Source of the DNA: Gammaproteobacteria bacterium
GTDB taxonomy: Bacteria > Pseudomonadota > Gammaproteobacteria > Pseudomonadales > Ketobacteraceae
Assembly: GCA_013178375.1 (NCBI GenBank)
Contig: JABLXQ010000022.1
Coordinates: 1-64,000, forward strand
Length of the DNA stretch: 64,000 bases
Reading direction: 5' to 3'
The position numbers were made by a program, and so were the translations under genes. The notes beneath the pieces were generated by a model. It worked only from the letters and a program-made list of their open reading frames with translations. It was not told the origin of the DNA and did no database searches. Numbering within the stretch: position 1 is the stretch's first letter; every line of letters begins with the position of its first letter. Positions 42,479 through 51,163 of the stretch are shown one piece after another.

Positions 42479-43252
42479 TTATTTTTTGCCGTCGATGGCA
42501 GCCTGGATTTTCTCGACCCGCTTGTCGTTGGACGGGTGGGAACTCAAAAAACCGCCGCCGGAACCGTATTTGGACTGCAGGGTTTCGATGGCGCGCTTCA
42601 TGGCGTACGGGTCTTTGCCCAGCTTGCGCAGAGTGGCCACGGCATATTGGTCGGCCTCCAGTTCATCCTTTTGCGAGAATTGTGCATTGACCGCCGCATA
42701 CCCCAGCTGGCCCAGCTGCGACTGGGTCAGCGTACCCACAGTACCGCCCACGGAAACGGCGGCAGCAAAGGCGGAATCCGTCAGCAGTTTCTGCTGCATC
42801 TGCTGGTAGCTGTGCTTGAGCTTGACGTGGCCCACTTCGTGGCCGATCACCGCCAGCGCCTGATCGTCCGGCATTGCATCCAGCAGGCCCGAATACACCC
42901 GCACAGTACCGTCCGCCATGGCGAAAGCGTTGATTTCCTCGGACAGGTACACCTTGAAATTCAGGTTCAGGCCATCGATGTTGGTCATGCCCTGGGTGAT
43001 CTTCGCCAGCCGCTTGCTGTAGGCATTGCTGGACGGAGGAACCTTGTTCTCACTGTCCATCTGCTGGGCGGCGAGGGATGCGGTCTGCTTGACGCTGTCC
43101 TCGCTCAGGGTGGCGGCCTGCAGCACGCCGGCGCCCACGTTCATGGCGGCACTGGAATCAAAGGAACCGTCGGCGGCGCAGCCGGTCAGCACGGCGGCCA
43201 GAGCAACGGGAGCGGCAAATTTACGGGTGAACATCCTGGGCAGGGTCGACAT
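42479..43252 (-). CDS. M48-family metalloprotease lipoprotein
   Basis: The protein has 257 residues from the ATG at 43252; an ATG at 43261 and one at 43234 are alternatives. A lipoprotein signal ends at LTGC (Cys25). The zinc motif is HEVGH (AVIGHEVGHVKLKHS), and the third ligand is probably Glu in DELEADQYAV. FLSSHPSNDKRVEKIQ is the family's C-terminal block. It resembles LoiP/YcaL-type outer-membrane-associated proteases involved in cell-envelope quality control. The stretch between the lipobox and the catalytic domain is Ala/Ser-rich. Confidence 0.9.
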   Translation of the reverse strand: MSTLPRMFTRKFAAPVALAAVLTGCAADGSFDSSAAMNVGAGVLQAATLSEDSVKQTASLAAQQMDSENKVPPSSNAYSKRLAKITQGMTNIDGLNLNFKVYLSEEINAFAMADGTVRVYSGLLDAMPDDQALAVIGHEVGHVKLKHSYQQMQQKLLTDSAFAAAVSVGGTVGTLTQSQLGQLGYAAVNAQFSQKDELEADQYAVATLRKLGKDPYAMKRAIETLQSKYGSGGGFLSSHPSNDKRVEKIQAAIDGKK

Positions 43253-43386
43253 CCTGAGCATCCTCTTTTATCAGGTAGGTTTCGATTCTGGCGATTCGAA
43301 TCGTGAGTAACAAGGAAGCGGGGATTATGGCAGATCAAGTGCTACAGGCGAACCGGGGAAAATACCGGAATGGCGGCCAAACAGGC

Positions 43387-43875
43387 TCAGACCGGCACGG
43401 CATTGTCGGCGTGAAACTGCTGGCGTTCCAAGATGCGCTCCAGCAACACCCCCAGATTGCCCTGCACGTTGCCGCACAGACGCCCCATGTCGGTGAGGGA
43501 GATGGACCCCAGCATCAGGGTGATGAGTTCGTTGAGGGTGGGCATCTGCGATTCCACATCGCAACCGCCGGACAGCTCGCAGCCGCCGTCGTCGTCACAG
43601 CATTCGGTGATTGCCAATGGCCCTTCCACCGCCGCAACGACGTGGGCGATGGTGATCAGTTCCGGGAAGCGCGCCAGCTGGTAGCCGCCCTTGGCACCCC
43701 GCTCCGACCGCACCAGTCCCGCATTCACCAGCTGCCGCATCAGCTTGCGCACAGTGGGCAGGCCCAGCCGGGTTTCCACCGCCAGCTCCTCCATGCGCAA
43801 TTGAAGGGATGGCGACTTGGCGAGCCGGTGCATGAGCACCAGTGCGTAATCTGTCATTTTGCCGATGCGTAACAT
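43387..43875 (-). CDS. SUF-system Fe-S cluster assembly regulator (Rrf2 family)
   Basis: The protein has 162 residues. A winged helix-turn-helix fills the N-terminal half (TDYALVLMHRLAK, TRLGLPTVRKLMRQLVNAGLVRSERGAKGGYQLAR), as in IscR and NsrR. The cluster-binding cysteines are probably among Cys92, Cys93, Cys99 and Cys105 (ECCDDDGGCELSGGC). This is the IscR-like regulator found divergent from sufB in Pseudomonadales and Xanthomonadales. It senses Fe-S status and controls the suf operon. A perfect 8-bp-arm palindrome lies 33 bases before its start and is a natural operator for itself and sufB. Confidence 0.92.
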   Translation of the reverse strand: MLRIGKMTDYALVLMHRLAKSPSLQLRMEELAVETRLGLPTVRKLMRQLVNAGLVRSERGAKGGYQLARFPELITIAHVVAAVEGPLAITECCDDDGGCELSGGCDVESQMPTLNELITLMLGSISLTDMGRLCGNVQGNLGVLLERILERQQFHADNAVPV

Positions 43876-43907
43876 AGAATGCGCGCCTTCATTGCCGGAT
43901 CGGAAAA

Positions 43908-43951
43908 CAATACCATATTGGTATTGATTTAAATAGCTGACTATTTTAGTC
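43908..43951. promoter_or_regulatory. Palindromic operator(s) in the SUF regulator-sufB intergenic region
   Basis: CAATACCA-TAT-TGGTATTG at 43908-43926 is a perfect inverted repeat with 8-bp arms. A second, GACTA-TTT-TAGTC, is at 43939-43951. Both lie between the divergent regulator and sufB. The first is the better candidate for binding by the Rrf2 dimer. Confidence 0.6.
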
Positions 43952-44063
43952 TGGCTTGGTAGAGAGAATCACAGCCCCGGCTTCGGCCGCCCAACGCCTG
44001 CCCGTCGTTTATCCTTAATAAAGGCGCGGATATGCGCGTGAGCCACCACAGAGACCCAGCACC

Positions 44064-45509
44064 ATGAGCAAAGGCAACGAGATCGACGACCTGATCAGTC
44101 GCGAATACGAAGCCGGATTCGTCACGCAAGTGGAATCGGACACCCTGCCCCCCGGCCTCAACGAAGAGGTTATCCGCATTATTTCCGGCAAGAAAAATGA
44201 ACCGGAATGGATGCTGGAGTGGCGGCTGGAGGCCTACCGCAAGTGGCAGCAGATGGACATTCCGCGCTGGGCGCAGATGCCGCACCCGGAAGTGGATTTC
44301 AACGCCATCAGTTATTACTCCTCGCCCAAGTCGAAAAAGAACGGCCCCAAGAGTCTGGATGAAGTCGATCCGGAAGTGCTGGCCACCTTCGAAAAGCTGG
44401 GCATTCCCCTGCACGAACGCGGCAAGCTGGCAGGCGTGGCGGTGGATGCGGTGTTCGACAGCGTGTCGATCGGCACCACTTACAAGGAAGAACTGGCCAA
44501 GGCGGGCGTGATCTTCTGCCCGATCTCGGAAGCCATCAAGGATCATCCGGAACTGGTGCGGAAATACCTGGGCAGCGTGGTGCCACAGCAGGACAACTTC
44601 TACGCCGCATTGAATTCCGCCGTGTTCAGCGATGGTTCTTTCGTGTACATCCCGAAGAACACCCGTTGCCCGATGGAGCTGTCCACCTATTTCCGCATCA
44701 ACGAACTCAACACCGGGCAGTTCGAGCGCACGCTGATAGTTGCCGACGAAGGCAGCCATGTGTCCTATCTGGAAGGCTGCACCGCGCCGATGCGCGATGA
44801 AAACCAGCTGCACGCGGCCGTAGTGGAACTGGTAGCGCTGGGCGATGCGCAAATCAAATATTCCACTGTACAGAACTGGTATCCCGGCGACGCCAACGGC
44901 AAGGGCGGCATCTACAACTTCGTCACCAAGCGCGGTTTGTGCGCGGGCGTGAATTCGAAAATTTCCTGGACGCAGGTGGAAACCGGCTCTGCCATCACCT
45001 GGAAGTATCCCAGCGTGGTGCTGCGCGGCGACAACAGCGTTGGTGAATTCTATTCCGTGGCACTGACCAACAATTTCCAGCAGGCGGACACCGGCACCAA
45101 GATGATCCACCTGGGCAAGAACACCAAAAGCACCATTGTGTCGAAAGGTATTTCCGCCGGCCGCAGCCAGAATTCCTATCGCGGCCTGGTGCGGATTTCA
45201 CCCCGCGCCGACAACGCGCGCAATCATACCCAGTGCGATTCGCTGCTGATTGGCGATCGCTGCGGTGCGCACACGTTTCCGTATATTGAAGCGAAGAATT
45301 CCGACAGCATCATCGAGCACGAAGCCACCACATCGAAGGTGAGCGACGACCAGTTGTTCCTGTGCCGCCAGCGCGGTATCGACGAGGAAAAAGCGGTGTC
45401 GATGATCGTGAACGGATTCTGCAAGGAAGTGTTCAAGGAACTGCCGATGGAGTTTGCGGTGGAAGCCGGCAAGCTGCTGGAAGTGAGTCTGGAAGGAGCG
45501 GTGGGCTGA
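44064..45509 (+). CDS. sufB: Fe-S cluster scaffold complex subunit SufB
   Basis: SufB, with SufC and SufD, forms the SufBC2D scaffold on which Fe-S clusters are built. The protein has 481 residues, the normal length. Family blocks are [71 protein letters not shown] and the C-terminal [30 protein letters not shown]. The Cys in LEGCTAP and in LCRQRGI are conserved candidates for cluster chemistry. It is first in the operon and shares the regulatory gap with the SUF regulator. Confidence 0.97.
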   Translation: MSKGNEIDDLISREYEAGFVTQVESDTLPPGLNEEVIRIISGKKNEPEWMLEWRLEAYRKWQQMDIPRWAQMPHPEVDFNAISYYSSPKSKKNGPKSLDEVDPEVLATFEKLGIPLHERGKLAGVAVDAVFDSVSIGTTYKEELAKAGVIFCPISEAIKDHPELVRKYLGSVVPQQDNFYAALNSAVFSDGSFVYIPKNTRCPMELSTYFRINELNTGQFERTLIVADEGSHVSYLEGCTAPMRDENQLHAAVVELVALGDAQIKYSTVQNWYPGDANGKGGIYNFVTKRGLCAGVNSKISWTQVETGSAITWKYPSVVLRGDNSVGEFYSVALTNNFQQADTGTKMIHLGKNTKSTIVSKGISAGRSQNSYRGLVRISPRADNARNHTQCDSLLIGDRCGAHTFPYIEAKNSDSIIEHEATTSKVSDDQLFLCRQRGIDEEKAVSMIVNGFCKEVFKELPMEFAVEAGKLLEVSLEGAVG

Positions 45510-45534
45510 AAAAGCACCGTTGGTTGATTTGATT

Positions 45535-46287
45535 ATGAGTACAGACCCGATGTTGATTGTGAAAGACCTGGTAGCGGAAGTGGATGGCAAGACCATCCTC
45601 AACGGCATTTCCCTCACCGTGAAGCCCGGCGAAGTGCACGCCATCATGGGCCCGAACGGCTCCGGCAAGAGCACGCTGGCGAATGTGCTGGCCGGCCGCG
45701 ACGGTTATGAAGTGAAAAGCGGCGAGGTGATTTTCCAGGGCCACAACCTGCTGGAACTGGCACCAGAAGAACGCGCCCGCGAAGGCGTGTTCCTGGCGTT
45801 TCAATACCCGGTGGAAATTCCCGGCGTCAGCAACATGCAATTCCTGAAAGCCTCAGTGGACGCGATTCGCAAGCACCGCAAACTGCCGGAACTGGATGCA
45901 CCCGCTTTCATGAAAATGGCACGGGACAAGTGCAAGGATCTGAAACTGAATCCGGATTTTCTCAAACGCGGCGTGAATGAAGGTTTTTCCGGCGGCGAGA
46001 AGAAGCGCAACGAAATACTGCAGATGGCGTTGCTGGAACCCAGCCTGTGTCTGCTGGATGAAACCGATTCCGGCCTCGATATCGATGCACTGCAGGTGGC
46101 AGCCGAGGGCGTCAATGCCCTGCGCGACGGCAAGCGCGGCTTCGTACTGGTCACCCATTACCAGCGTCTGCTGAACTACATCGTGCCGGATTACGTGCAT
46201 GTGCTGGCGGGCGGCAGGATCGTGAAGTCCGGCGGGCGCGAACTGGCGCTGGAACTGGAAGAAAAAGGTTACAGCTGGATTCAGTAA
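45535..46287 (+). CDS. sufC: Fe-S assembly ATPase SufC
   Basis: SufC is the ABC-type ATPase of SufBC2D. It has about 250 residues. Walker A is GPNGSGKST, the signature FSGGEKKRNEI, and Walker B LCLLDETDSGLDID. The start is ATG at 45535 or 45550; a TTG at 45520 opens the frame but is unlikely. No strong ribosome-binding site precedes either ATG, so coupling to sufB 25 bases upstream may matter. It lies between sufB and sufD, the usual order. Confidence 0.97.
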   Translation: MSTDPMLIVKDLVAEVDGKTILNGISLTVKPGEVHAIMGPNGSGKSTLANVLAGRDGYEVKSGEVIFQGHNLLELAPEERAREGVFLAFQYPVEIPGVSNMQFLKASVDAIRKHRKLPELDAPAFMKMARDKCKDLKLNPDFLKRGVNEGFSGGEKKRNEILQMALLEPSLCLLDETDSGLDIDALQVAAEGVNALRDGKRGFVLVTHYQRLLNYIVPDYVHVLAGGRIVKSGGRELALELEEKGYSWIQ

Positions 46288-46299
46288 CGGCGGGCAGTC

Positions 46300-47628
46300 A
46301 TGATTTCACCGAACGATTGGAAACAACAGGCGCAGGCACAGACCGGACAGGAACATTCCCTGCACTGGCTGCTGCAACCCGCGATCGCGCAGGCCGCGTT
46401 TCGCGCCGCCGAACTGCCTACCCGCAAGACCGAGCGCTGGAAATACACGCCGGTTACCGCTCTGCTGCAACAGGACTTTTTGCAACCGGCAGCGGTCGAT
46501 TCGATTGACGAAGCCCGCGCCCGGGATTGTTTTGCCGACCTGCCCAACGCCAGCCGCATCGTACTGGTGAATGGCCAGCTCAATCGCGCGCTGTCGGATT
46601 TCAGCGATCTGGAAAACCAGGGCGTGATCACCCTGTTCAGCAGTGCCAGTCCGGAACAGCGCGAGCTGATTAACATGCATCTGGGCACAGCCCTGAATCC
46701 GGATAAGCACCCGTTTGCCGCCCTGAATTACAGCAATCTGCAGGATGGCCTGCTGCTGCACGCCCCCGCACTGCAAAAACTGGCGCAGCCGGTGTACGTG
46801 GTTTATCTGGGCAGCGCACTGGCCACACCGGCCTGGGCACAAACTCGTTTGCTGGTAGTGGCGGAACCGGGCGCCGAGCTGCAACTGATCGAGCAGTTCG
46901 ACAGCGTCGGCGAACAGAACAACCTGTTCCATAACCATGTTACCGAAATCGTGCTGCAACCCAACGCGCGGCTGCAACATATCCGCCTGCAGGTGGAGCA
47001 GGAAGCCCTGCGCCACATCAACGGTCTGCATGTAAAACTGACCCGCGACAGCCACTACGAACAGCACGGTATTGCCTTTGGCAGCCAGCTCAAGCGTAAC
47101 GACATCAATGTGAATTTTGCCGGTGAAAATGCAGCCTGCGTGCTGAACGGCGTGTTTCTCAGCAAACATCGCCAGCACATCGACAATCACCTGAATCTGG
47201 AACACGCCACGCCGCTGTGCACCAGCAACACGGCGTTCAAGGGTTTTGTCACCGACGAGAGCCGCGCCATTTTCAACGGTCGCATTCATATTCACCCGCA
47301 GGCGCAGAAAACCGAAGCGCATCTCAACAACAGGAACCTGTTGTTGTCCAAGAAGGCAGAGCTGGATACCAAGCCGGAACTGGAAATCTACGCCGACGAC
47401 GTGAAATGTTCCCACGGCGCCAGCATTGGCCAGCTGGATGAGAAGTCGCTGTTTTATTTCCAGTCCCGCGGTATCGACAAGGCCAGCGCCGAAGCCATGC
47501 TGTGCCTGGGTTTTGTGAACGAAAAAGTGGAACAGATTCCCAGCGAGCCCATGCAGTTACTGGCGCAACACAAGCTGGGCCAGTTCTTCAACGACGTGGA
47601 AAAACTGAAGACCCTGTGGTCTTTGTGA
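46300..47628 (+). CDS. sufD: Fe-S cluster assembly protein SufD
   Basis: SufD is the SufB paralogue of the scaffold complex. It has 442 residues. RKTERWKYTPVTALL is near the N-terminus, as usual. The beta-helix core is followed by the C-terminal LEIYADDVKCSHGASIGQLDEKSLFYFQSRGI, in which Cys and His lie at the SufB-SufD interface. SufD is needed for iron entry to the scaffold. It starts 12 bases after sufC. Confidence 0.96.
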   Translation: MISPNDWKQQAQAQTGQEHSLHWLLQPAIAQAAFRAAELPTRKTERWKYTPVTALLQQDFLQPAAVDSIDEARARDCFADLPNASRIVLVNGQLNRALSDFSDLENQGVITLFSSASPEQRELINMHLGTALNPDKHPFAALNYSNLQDGLLLHAPALQKLAQPVYVVYLGSALATPAWAQTRLLVVAEPGAELQLIEQFDSVGEQNNLFHNHVTEIVLQPNARLQHIRLQVEQEALRHINGLHVKLTRDSHYEQHGIAFGSQLKRNDINVNFAGENAACVLNGVFLSKHRQHIDNHLNLEHATPLCTSNTAFKGFVTDESRAIFNGRIHIHPQAQKTEAHLNNRNLLLSKKAELDTKPELEIYADDVKCSHGASIGQLDEKSLFYFQSRGIDKASAEAMLCLGFVNEKVEQIPSEPMQLLAQHKLGQFFNDVEKLKTLWSL

Positions 47629-47638
47629 GCGTGCAACC

Positions 47639-48880
47639 ATGAGTAACGCTGTGAACAAGCGGCCATTCGATCTCGACGCCATCCGCGCCGACTTTCCCAT
47701 CCTGCAGCAGCAGGTGAAGGGCAAGCCGCTGGTGTACCTGGACAACGCCGCCACCACGCAAAAGCCGCAGGTGGTGATCGATACCCTGAGCCGTTACTAC
47801 AGCACCCTCAATTCCAATGTGCATCGCGGCGCCCACACGCTTGCCGATCTGGCCACGCGGGAATTCGAAGGCGCGCGGGAAACCGTGCAGCGCTTTCTGA
47901 ATGCGCCCCACAGCCGTGAAATCATCTGGACCCGCGGCACCACCGAAGGCATCAATCTGGTGGCACAGGGCTATGGCCGCGCCTTCCTGCGTCCCGGCGA
48001 TGAAATCATCATCAGTGCGATGGAGCATCATTCCAACATCGTGCCCTGGCAACTGGTGGCGCAACAGACCTGCGCCAACCTGCGGGTAATTCCGGTTACT
48101 GAAGACGCCGAGCTGGATCTGGACGCCTTTGAAAAACTGCTGAGCGAGAAAACGAAGATTGTGTCGCTGGTGCATGTATCGAATGCGCTGGGCACCATTA
48201 ACCCGGTAAAACACGTCATAGAAAAAGCGCACGCTGTCGGCGCCGTGGTGATGCTGGATGGCGCCCAGGCCACGCCGCACTGGGCTGTTGACGTGCAGGA
48301 TCTGGATTGCGATTTTTATGCGTTCTCCGGCCATAAAGTGTTTGGCCCCACCGGTATCGGCGCGCTGTACGGCAAAACCCATCTGCTGGAAAAAATGCAG
48401 CCCTACCAGGCGGGCGGCGAGATGATCGAGCGGGTGACGTTTGAAAAAACCACCTTCAATGAACTGCCCTACAAGTTCGAAGCGGGCACGCCGAATATAG
48501 CCGATGCGATTGCGCTGGCGGCAGCCATCGATTACCTCAACCAGTTCGACCGCACGCAACTGGCGCAACAGGAACACCTGCTGCTGCAGACCTGCCTTGA
48601 ACGCGCCGCCGACATGCCGGAGATCCGCCTGATCGGCCGTGCCAAAGAAAAAGCCGGCGTATTTTCCTTCCTGCTGCAGGGCGCGCACCCGCACGACGTG
48701 GGCACGCTGCTGGATCAGCAGGGCGTCGCCGTGCGCACCGGCCACCATTGCGCCATGCCGGTGATGGACCGTTTCAATATTCCCGGCACCGTGCGTGCGT
48801 CCTTCGCTTTCTACAATACACTGGACGAAGTGGACCGCTTTTTCGCCGCGCTGGAAAAAGCCAAAACCTTTTTACTGTAA
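47639..48880 (+). CDS. sufS: Cysteine desulfurase SufS
   Basis: SufS (group II, NifS/CsdA-like) takes sulfur from cysteine and passes it to SufE or the scaffold. It has 413 residues. YLDNAATTQKPQ starts the PLP fold. The PLP lysine is in FYAFSGHKVFGPTGIGALYG. The catalytic cysteine is Cys371 in RTGHHCAMPVMDRF, in the group II type sequence. It begins 10 bases after sufD. sufE at the end of the same operon encodes its sulfur acceptor. Confidence 0.97.
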   Translation: MSNAVNKRPFDLDAIRADFPILQQQVKGKPLVYLDNAATTQKPQVVIDTLSRYYSTLNSNVHRGAHTLADLATREFEGARETVQRFLNAPHSREIIWTRGTTEGINLVAQGYGRAFLRPGDEIIISAMEHHSNIVPWQLVAQQTCANLRVIPVTEDAELDLDAFEKLLSEKTKIVSLVHVSNALGTINPVKHVIEKAHAVGAVVMLDGAQATPHWAVDVQDLDCDFYAFSGHKVFGPTGIGALYGKTHLLEKMQPYQAGGEMIERVTFEKTTFNELPYKFEAGTPNIADAIALAAAIDYLNQFDRTQLAQQEHLLLQTCLERAADMPEIRLIGRAKEKAGVFSFLLQGAHPHDVGTLLDQQGVAVRTGHHCAMPVMDRFNIPGTVRASFAFYNTLDEVDRFFAALEKAKTFLL

Positions 48881-48893
48881 CGGAGTGGTTGTC

Positions 48894-49253
48894 ATGACCG
48901 TACAAACCTTCATTCCGGAAAAATCCCTAACGCTGACACCGGCGGCGATCAGGCACATCGAAACCCAGGTGCAGGAACAATCGGGCGCCAAAGGCATGCG
49001 CGTCAGCGTCAAGCCCAGCGGCTGCTCCGGCTACATGTATGTGATGGATCTGGTGGACGACGTGAATCCCGACGACGTGCAGCTGAAAGCGTCCGATGCG
49101 CTCACCGTGTTCATCGACAAGTCCAGCCTGCCGGTATTGCAGGGCACTGAACTGGATTACGTGAAGCAGGGCCTGAATGCCACGCTGCAATTCCGCAACC
49201 CCAACGCCACATCAGAATGCGGCTGCGGCGAAAGTTTTTCGGTCACCAAATAG
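48894..49253 (+). CDS. sufA: A-type Fe-S carrier protein (SufA/IscA-like)
   Basis: The protein has 119 residues from ATG at 48894. The three conserved cysteines of A-type carriers are visible: one in VKPSGCSGYMYV and two in ECGCGESF near the C-terminus. A-type carriers receive clusters from the scaffold and hand them to apoproteins. The gene begins 13 bases after sufS and its stop is directly followed by the sufT ATG. Confidence 0.93.
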   Translation: MTVQTFIPEKSLTLTPAAIRHIETQVQEQSGAKGMRVSVKPSGCSGYMYVMDLVDDVNPDDVQLKASDALTVFIDKSSLPVLQGTELDYVKQGLNATLQFRNPNATSECGCGESFSVTK

Positions 49254-49805
49254 ATGAATGCGGCGGTCGAACAGAGAATGGTGGCAGTGGAGCGGGATTG
49301 TCCCGCCCGCATGGTGCCGTCCGGCACGCCGATCACCTTGCCGAAAAATTCCTTCGTCACCATCACCCAGGCGCGCGGCGGCAATTACACCGTGAGCTAC
49401 CGCGGCAACCTGGCGCGGGTGGACGGCATCGACGCCGACGCGCTGGGCCTGCAGCGGGAAGAAATCCACTACAGCGAAACCAGCGGTGACGTGCCGCAGG
49501 AAACCCACGTGTGGGACACCCTGCGCACGATCTACGATCCGGAAATTCCGGTGAACATTGTTGACCTGGGGCTGGTGTATGGTGTCGCCATTGCAAAGAA
49601 CGAAGCCGGGCACGACGTGGTGACTGTTACCATGACCCTCACCTCGCCCACCTGCGGCATGGGCCAGGTGCTGGCCAACGACGTGCGCTACCGCGTCAGC
49701 AAGGTGCCCAATGTGGATGAAGTGATCGTGAACATCGTGTTCGATCCACCCTGGAACCGCGACAACATTTCCGACGAAGCCAAACTGGAACTGGGAATTT
49801 TCTGA
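49254..49805 (+). CDS. sufT: Fe-S assembly protein SufT
   Basis: The protein has 183 residues. The C-terminal half is a MIP18/DUF59 domain (DTLRTIYDPEIPVNIVDLGLVYGV, VTMTLTSPTCGMGQVLANDVR, VNIVFDPPWNRDNISDEAKLELGI), with the conserved DPEIPVNIVDLGL and TCGMG motifs. The N-terminal ~75 residues are the SufT-specific extension. SufT helps mature Fe-S proteins under high demand. ATG follows the sufA stop without a gap; sufE follows just as tightly. Confidence 0.93.
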   Translation: MNAAVEQRMVAVERDCPARMVPSGTPITLPKNSFVTITQARGGNYTVSYRGNLARVDGIDADALGLQREEIHYSETSGDVPQETHVWDTLRTIYDPEIPVNIVDLGLVYGVAIAKNEAGHDVVTVTMTLTSPTCGMGQVLANDVRYRVSKVPNVDEVIVNIVFDPPWNRDNISDEAKLELGIF

Positions 49806-50249
49806 ATGAGCACCAATCCGTTCGGCACCGACATCAAGGACACCGACATTCTGGACGACCTCGGCTTCTTCGACGACTGGGAAGACCGCTACCGCTATAT
49901 CATCGATCTGGGCAAGAAGCTGCCACCGATGCCGGAAGCGCTGAAAACCGACGCCAATTTCGTGCACGGTTGCCAGAGCCAGGTGTGGATTCACGCCGAC
50001 TATAACGCGGCGCACAACACGCTGGATTTTCTTGTGGATAGCGACGCTTTTATCGTGCGTGGCCTCGCCGCCATGGTGATGGCCGCGTTCAATCACCGCT
50101 CGCCGCAAGCCATTCTGGATTTCGACATCGACACCTATTTCAAACAGACGCAACTGATCCAGCATCTGAGCCCCACCCGAGGCAACGGCCTGAAATCCAT
50201 GGTGCGGAAAATCCGGCAGGCGGCAGAAGTAGCGCGCGCAGGGGCTTGA
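49806..50249 (+). CDS. sufE: Sulfur acceptor SufE
   Basis: SufE accepts persulfide sulfur from SufS and stimulates it. The protein has 147 residues. The active cysteine is Cys56 in FVHGCQSQVWI, in the loop typical of the family, preceded by WEDRYRYIIDLGKKLPPMPE. The C-terminus LSPTRGNGLKSMVRKIRQAA is conserved. It is the last gene of the sufBCDSATE operon. A large inverted-repeat element starts one base after its stop codon. Confidence 0.96.
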   Translation: MSTNPFGTDIKDTDILDDLGFFDDWEDRYRYIIDLGKKLPPMPEALKTDANFVHGCQSQVWIHADYNAAHNTLDFLVDSDAFIVRGLAAMVMAAFNHRSPQAILDFDIDTYFKQTQLIQHLSPTRGNGLKSMVRKIRQAAEVARAGA

Positions 50250-50250
50250 A

Positions 50251-50378
50251 GTGCAGGTGCCGGTCTGATGGTGTTGCAGTTCAGGACCGTCTGCGGCCAT
50301 GGATGGCCGCAGACGAGCCTACAGGGATGTACTCGTGGCGTGTCCTGAACTGCAACACCATCAGACCGGCACCTGCAC
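50251..50378. repeat. MITE-like nested inverted-repeat element
   Basis: Perfect 37-bp arms at 50251-50287 and 50342-50378 are inverted copies of each other. Inside, 50288-50315 is another perfect inverted repeat: a 13-bp stem (CGTCTGCGGCCAT) with a GG loop. The remaining ~26 bases read GAGCCTACAGGGATGTACTC-like sequence, a type I recall from repeated extragenic elements in several gammaproteobacteria. It carries no coding frame of note. It begins directly after sufE and could act as a transcript end or a nonautonomous mobile element. No target duplication was evident and no second copy was seen in the window. Confidence 0.75.
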
Positions 50379-50448
50379 CAAACCCCGCTCCACATCCTGC
50401 ACATACCCCGGCATAATTGCCCGATCCCCACCCGCAACGGAGCCTGCC

Positions 50449-51036
50449 ATGCACCACCTGACCCGCCTCCTCACCACCCTGTTCGCCGCCATGTTGCTGT
50501 CCACGACCGCGCTCGCCGTCGAACTCACCGACCAGACCATCCAGCAATGGGTCGGCGCCTACAAGGACGTGCTCGCCTTTTGCAAAGAGAAGGACAGGAA
50601 AGACCTGGAATTCATGGAACAGCCCGTCACACCGGACATGGCCAACTTGTTCACCGGCGCCATCACCCGCATGCAGGGCCAGCCCATTTATTCCGACTTC
50701 GCCGGCGTGCTGAGCAAGCACAACTACAAGAACCCGCTGGACTGGGCCGGCCAGGGTGACCGCATCATGGCCGCCACCATGGCCGTGCAACTGGACAAGT
50801 CCGGCAACGGCAACATCACCCCCGACCAGCGCGCGCGCATGCAACTGGCCCTGCAAGGCATGCAGAACAATCCCAATCTCACCCCGCAGCAAAAGGCCCA
50901 GATGCAGCAATTGATGGGAATGGGCAACCAGATGATTGATGTTGCACAGAAAGTTCCGCCGGCAGACAAGGCCGCCGTCCAGCGCAACGAAGCGCTGATC
51001 CGCTCCATCATGGTGGATGCCCGCCCCAAAAACTAA
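50449..51036 (+). CDS. Exported protein of unknown function
   Basis: The protein has 195 residues from the ATG at 50449, with GGAG seven bases before it. A signal peptide (LTRLLTTLFAAMLLSTTALA) is followed by a soluble helical protein with Met/Gln-rich stretches (LQGMQNNPNLTPQQKAQMQQLMGMGNQM). Two Ser/Lys-rich and acidic patches, and a TAG-like LDKSGNGNITPDQ segment, are seen; this last resembles an EF-hand-type loop but lacks the full pattern. It is not recognised as a known family. A stem-loop follows the gene. Confidence 0.6.
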   Translation: MHHLTRLLTTLFAAMLLSTTALAVELTDQTIQQWVGAYKDVLAFCKEKDRKDLEFMEQPVTPDMANLFTGAITRMQGQPIYSDFAGVLSKHNYKNPLDWAGQGDRIMAATMAVQLDKSGNGNITPDQRARMQLALQGMQNNPNLTPQQKAQMQQLMGMGNQMIDVAQKVPPADKAAVQRNEALIRSIMVDARPKN

Positions 51037-51044
51037 CTTGTTTC

Positions 51045-51072
51045 GCAGGCGGGAACCCCGCGTCCCGCCTGC
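51045..51072 (+). terminator. Candidate terminator stem-loop
   Basis: GCAGGCGGGA and TCCCGCCTGC form a perfect 10-bp stem with an eight-base loop, nine bases after the exported-protein gene. The following T-richness is modest (TGGCCCTTCCCTTCTTC). Confidence 0.6.
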
Positions 51073-51119
51073 TGGCCCTTCCCTTCTTCACCCCTGCCAT
51101 TGCCAACCGGATTGACCGT

Positions 51120-51127
51120 CTATACTG
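51120..51127 (+). promoter_or_regulatory. CTATACTG element before the 7TM-GGDEF-EAL gene
   Basis: CTATACTGACTAAA lies 36 bases before the ATG at 51164 and would serve as an extended -10 element. It is identical over eight bases to the elements at 15470 and, on the other strand, 42397 and 36196. Confidence 0.45.
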
Positions 51128-51163
51128 ACTAAACCGGAATCTTCGAGCCCAAAGAAAAAATCA

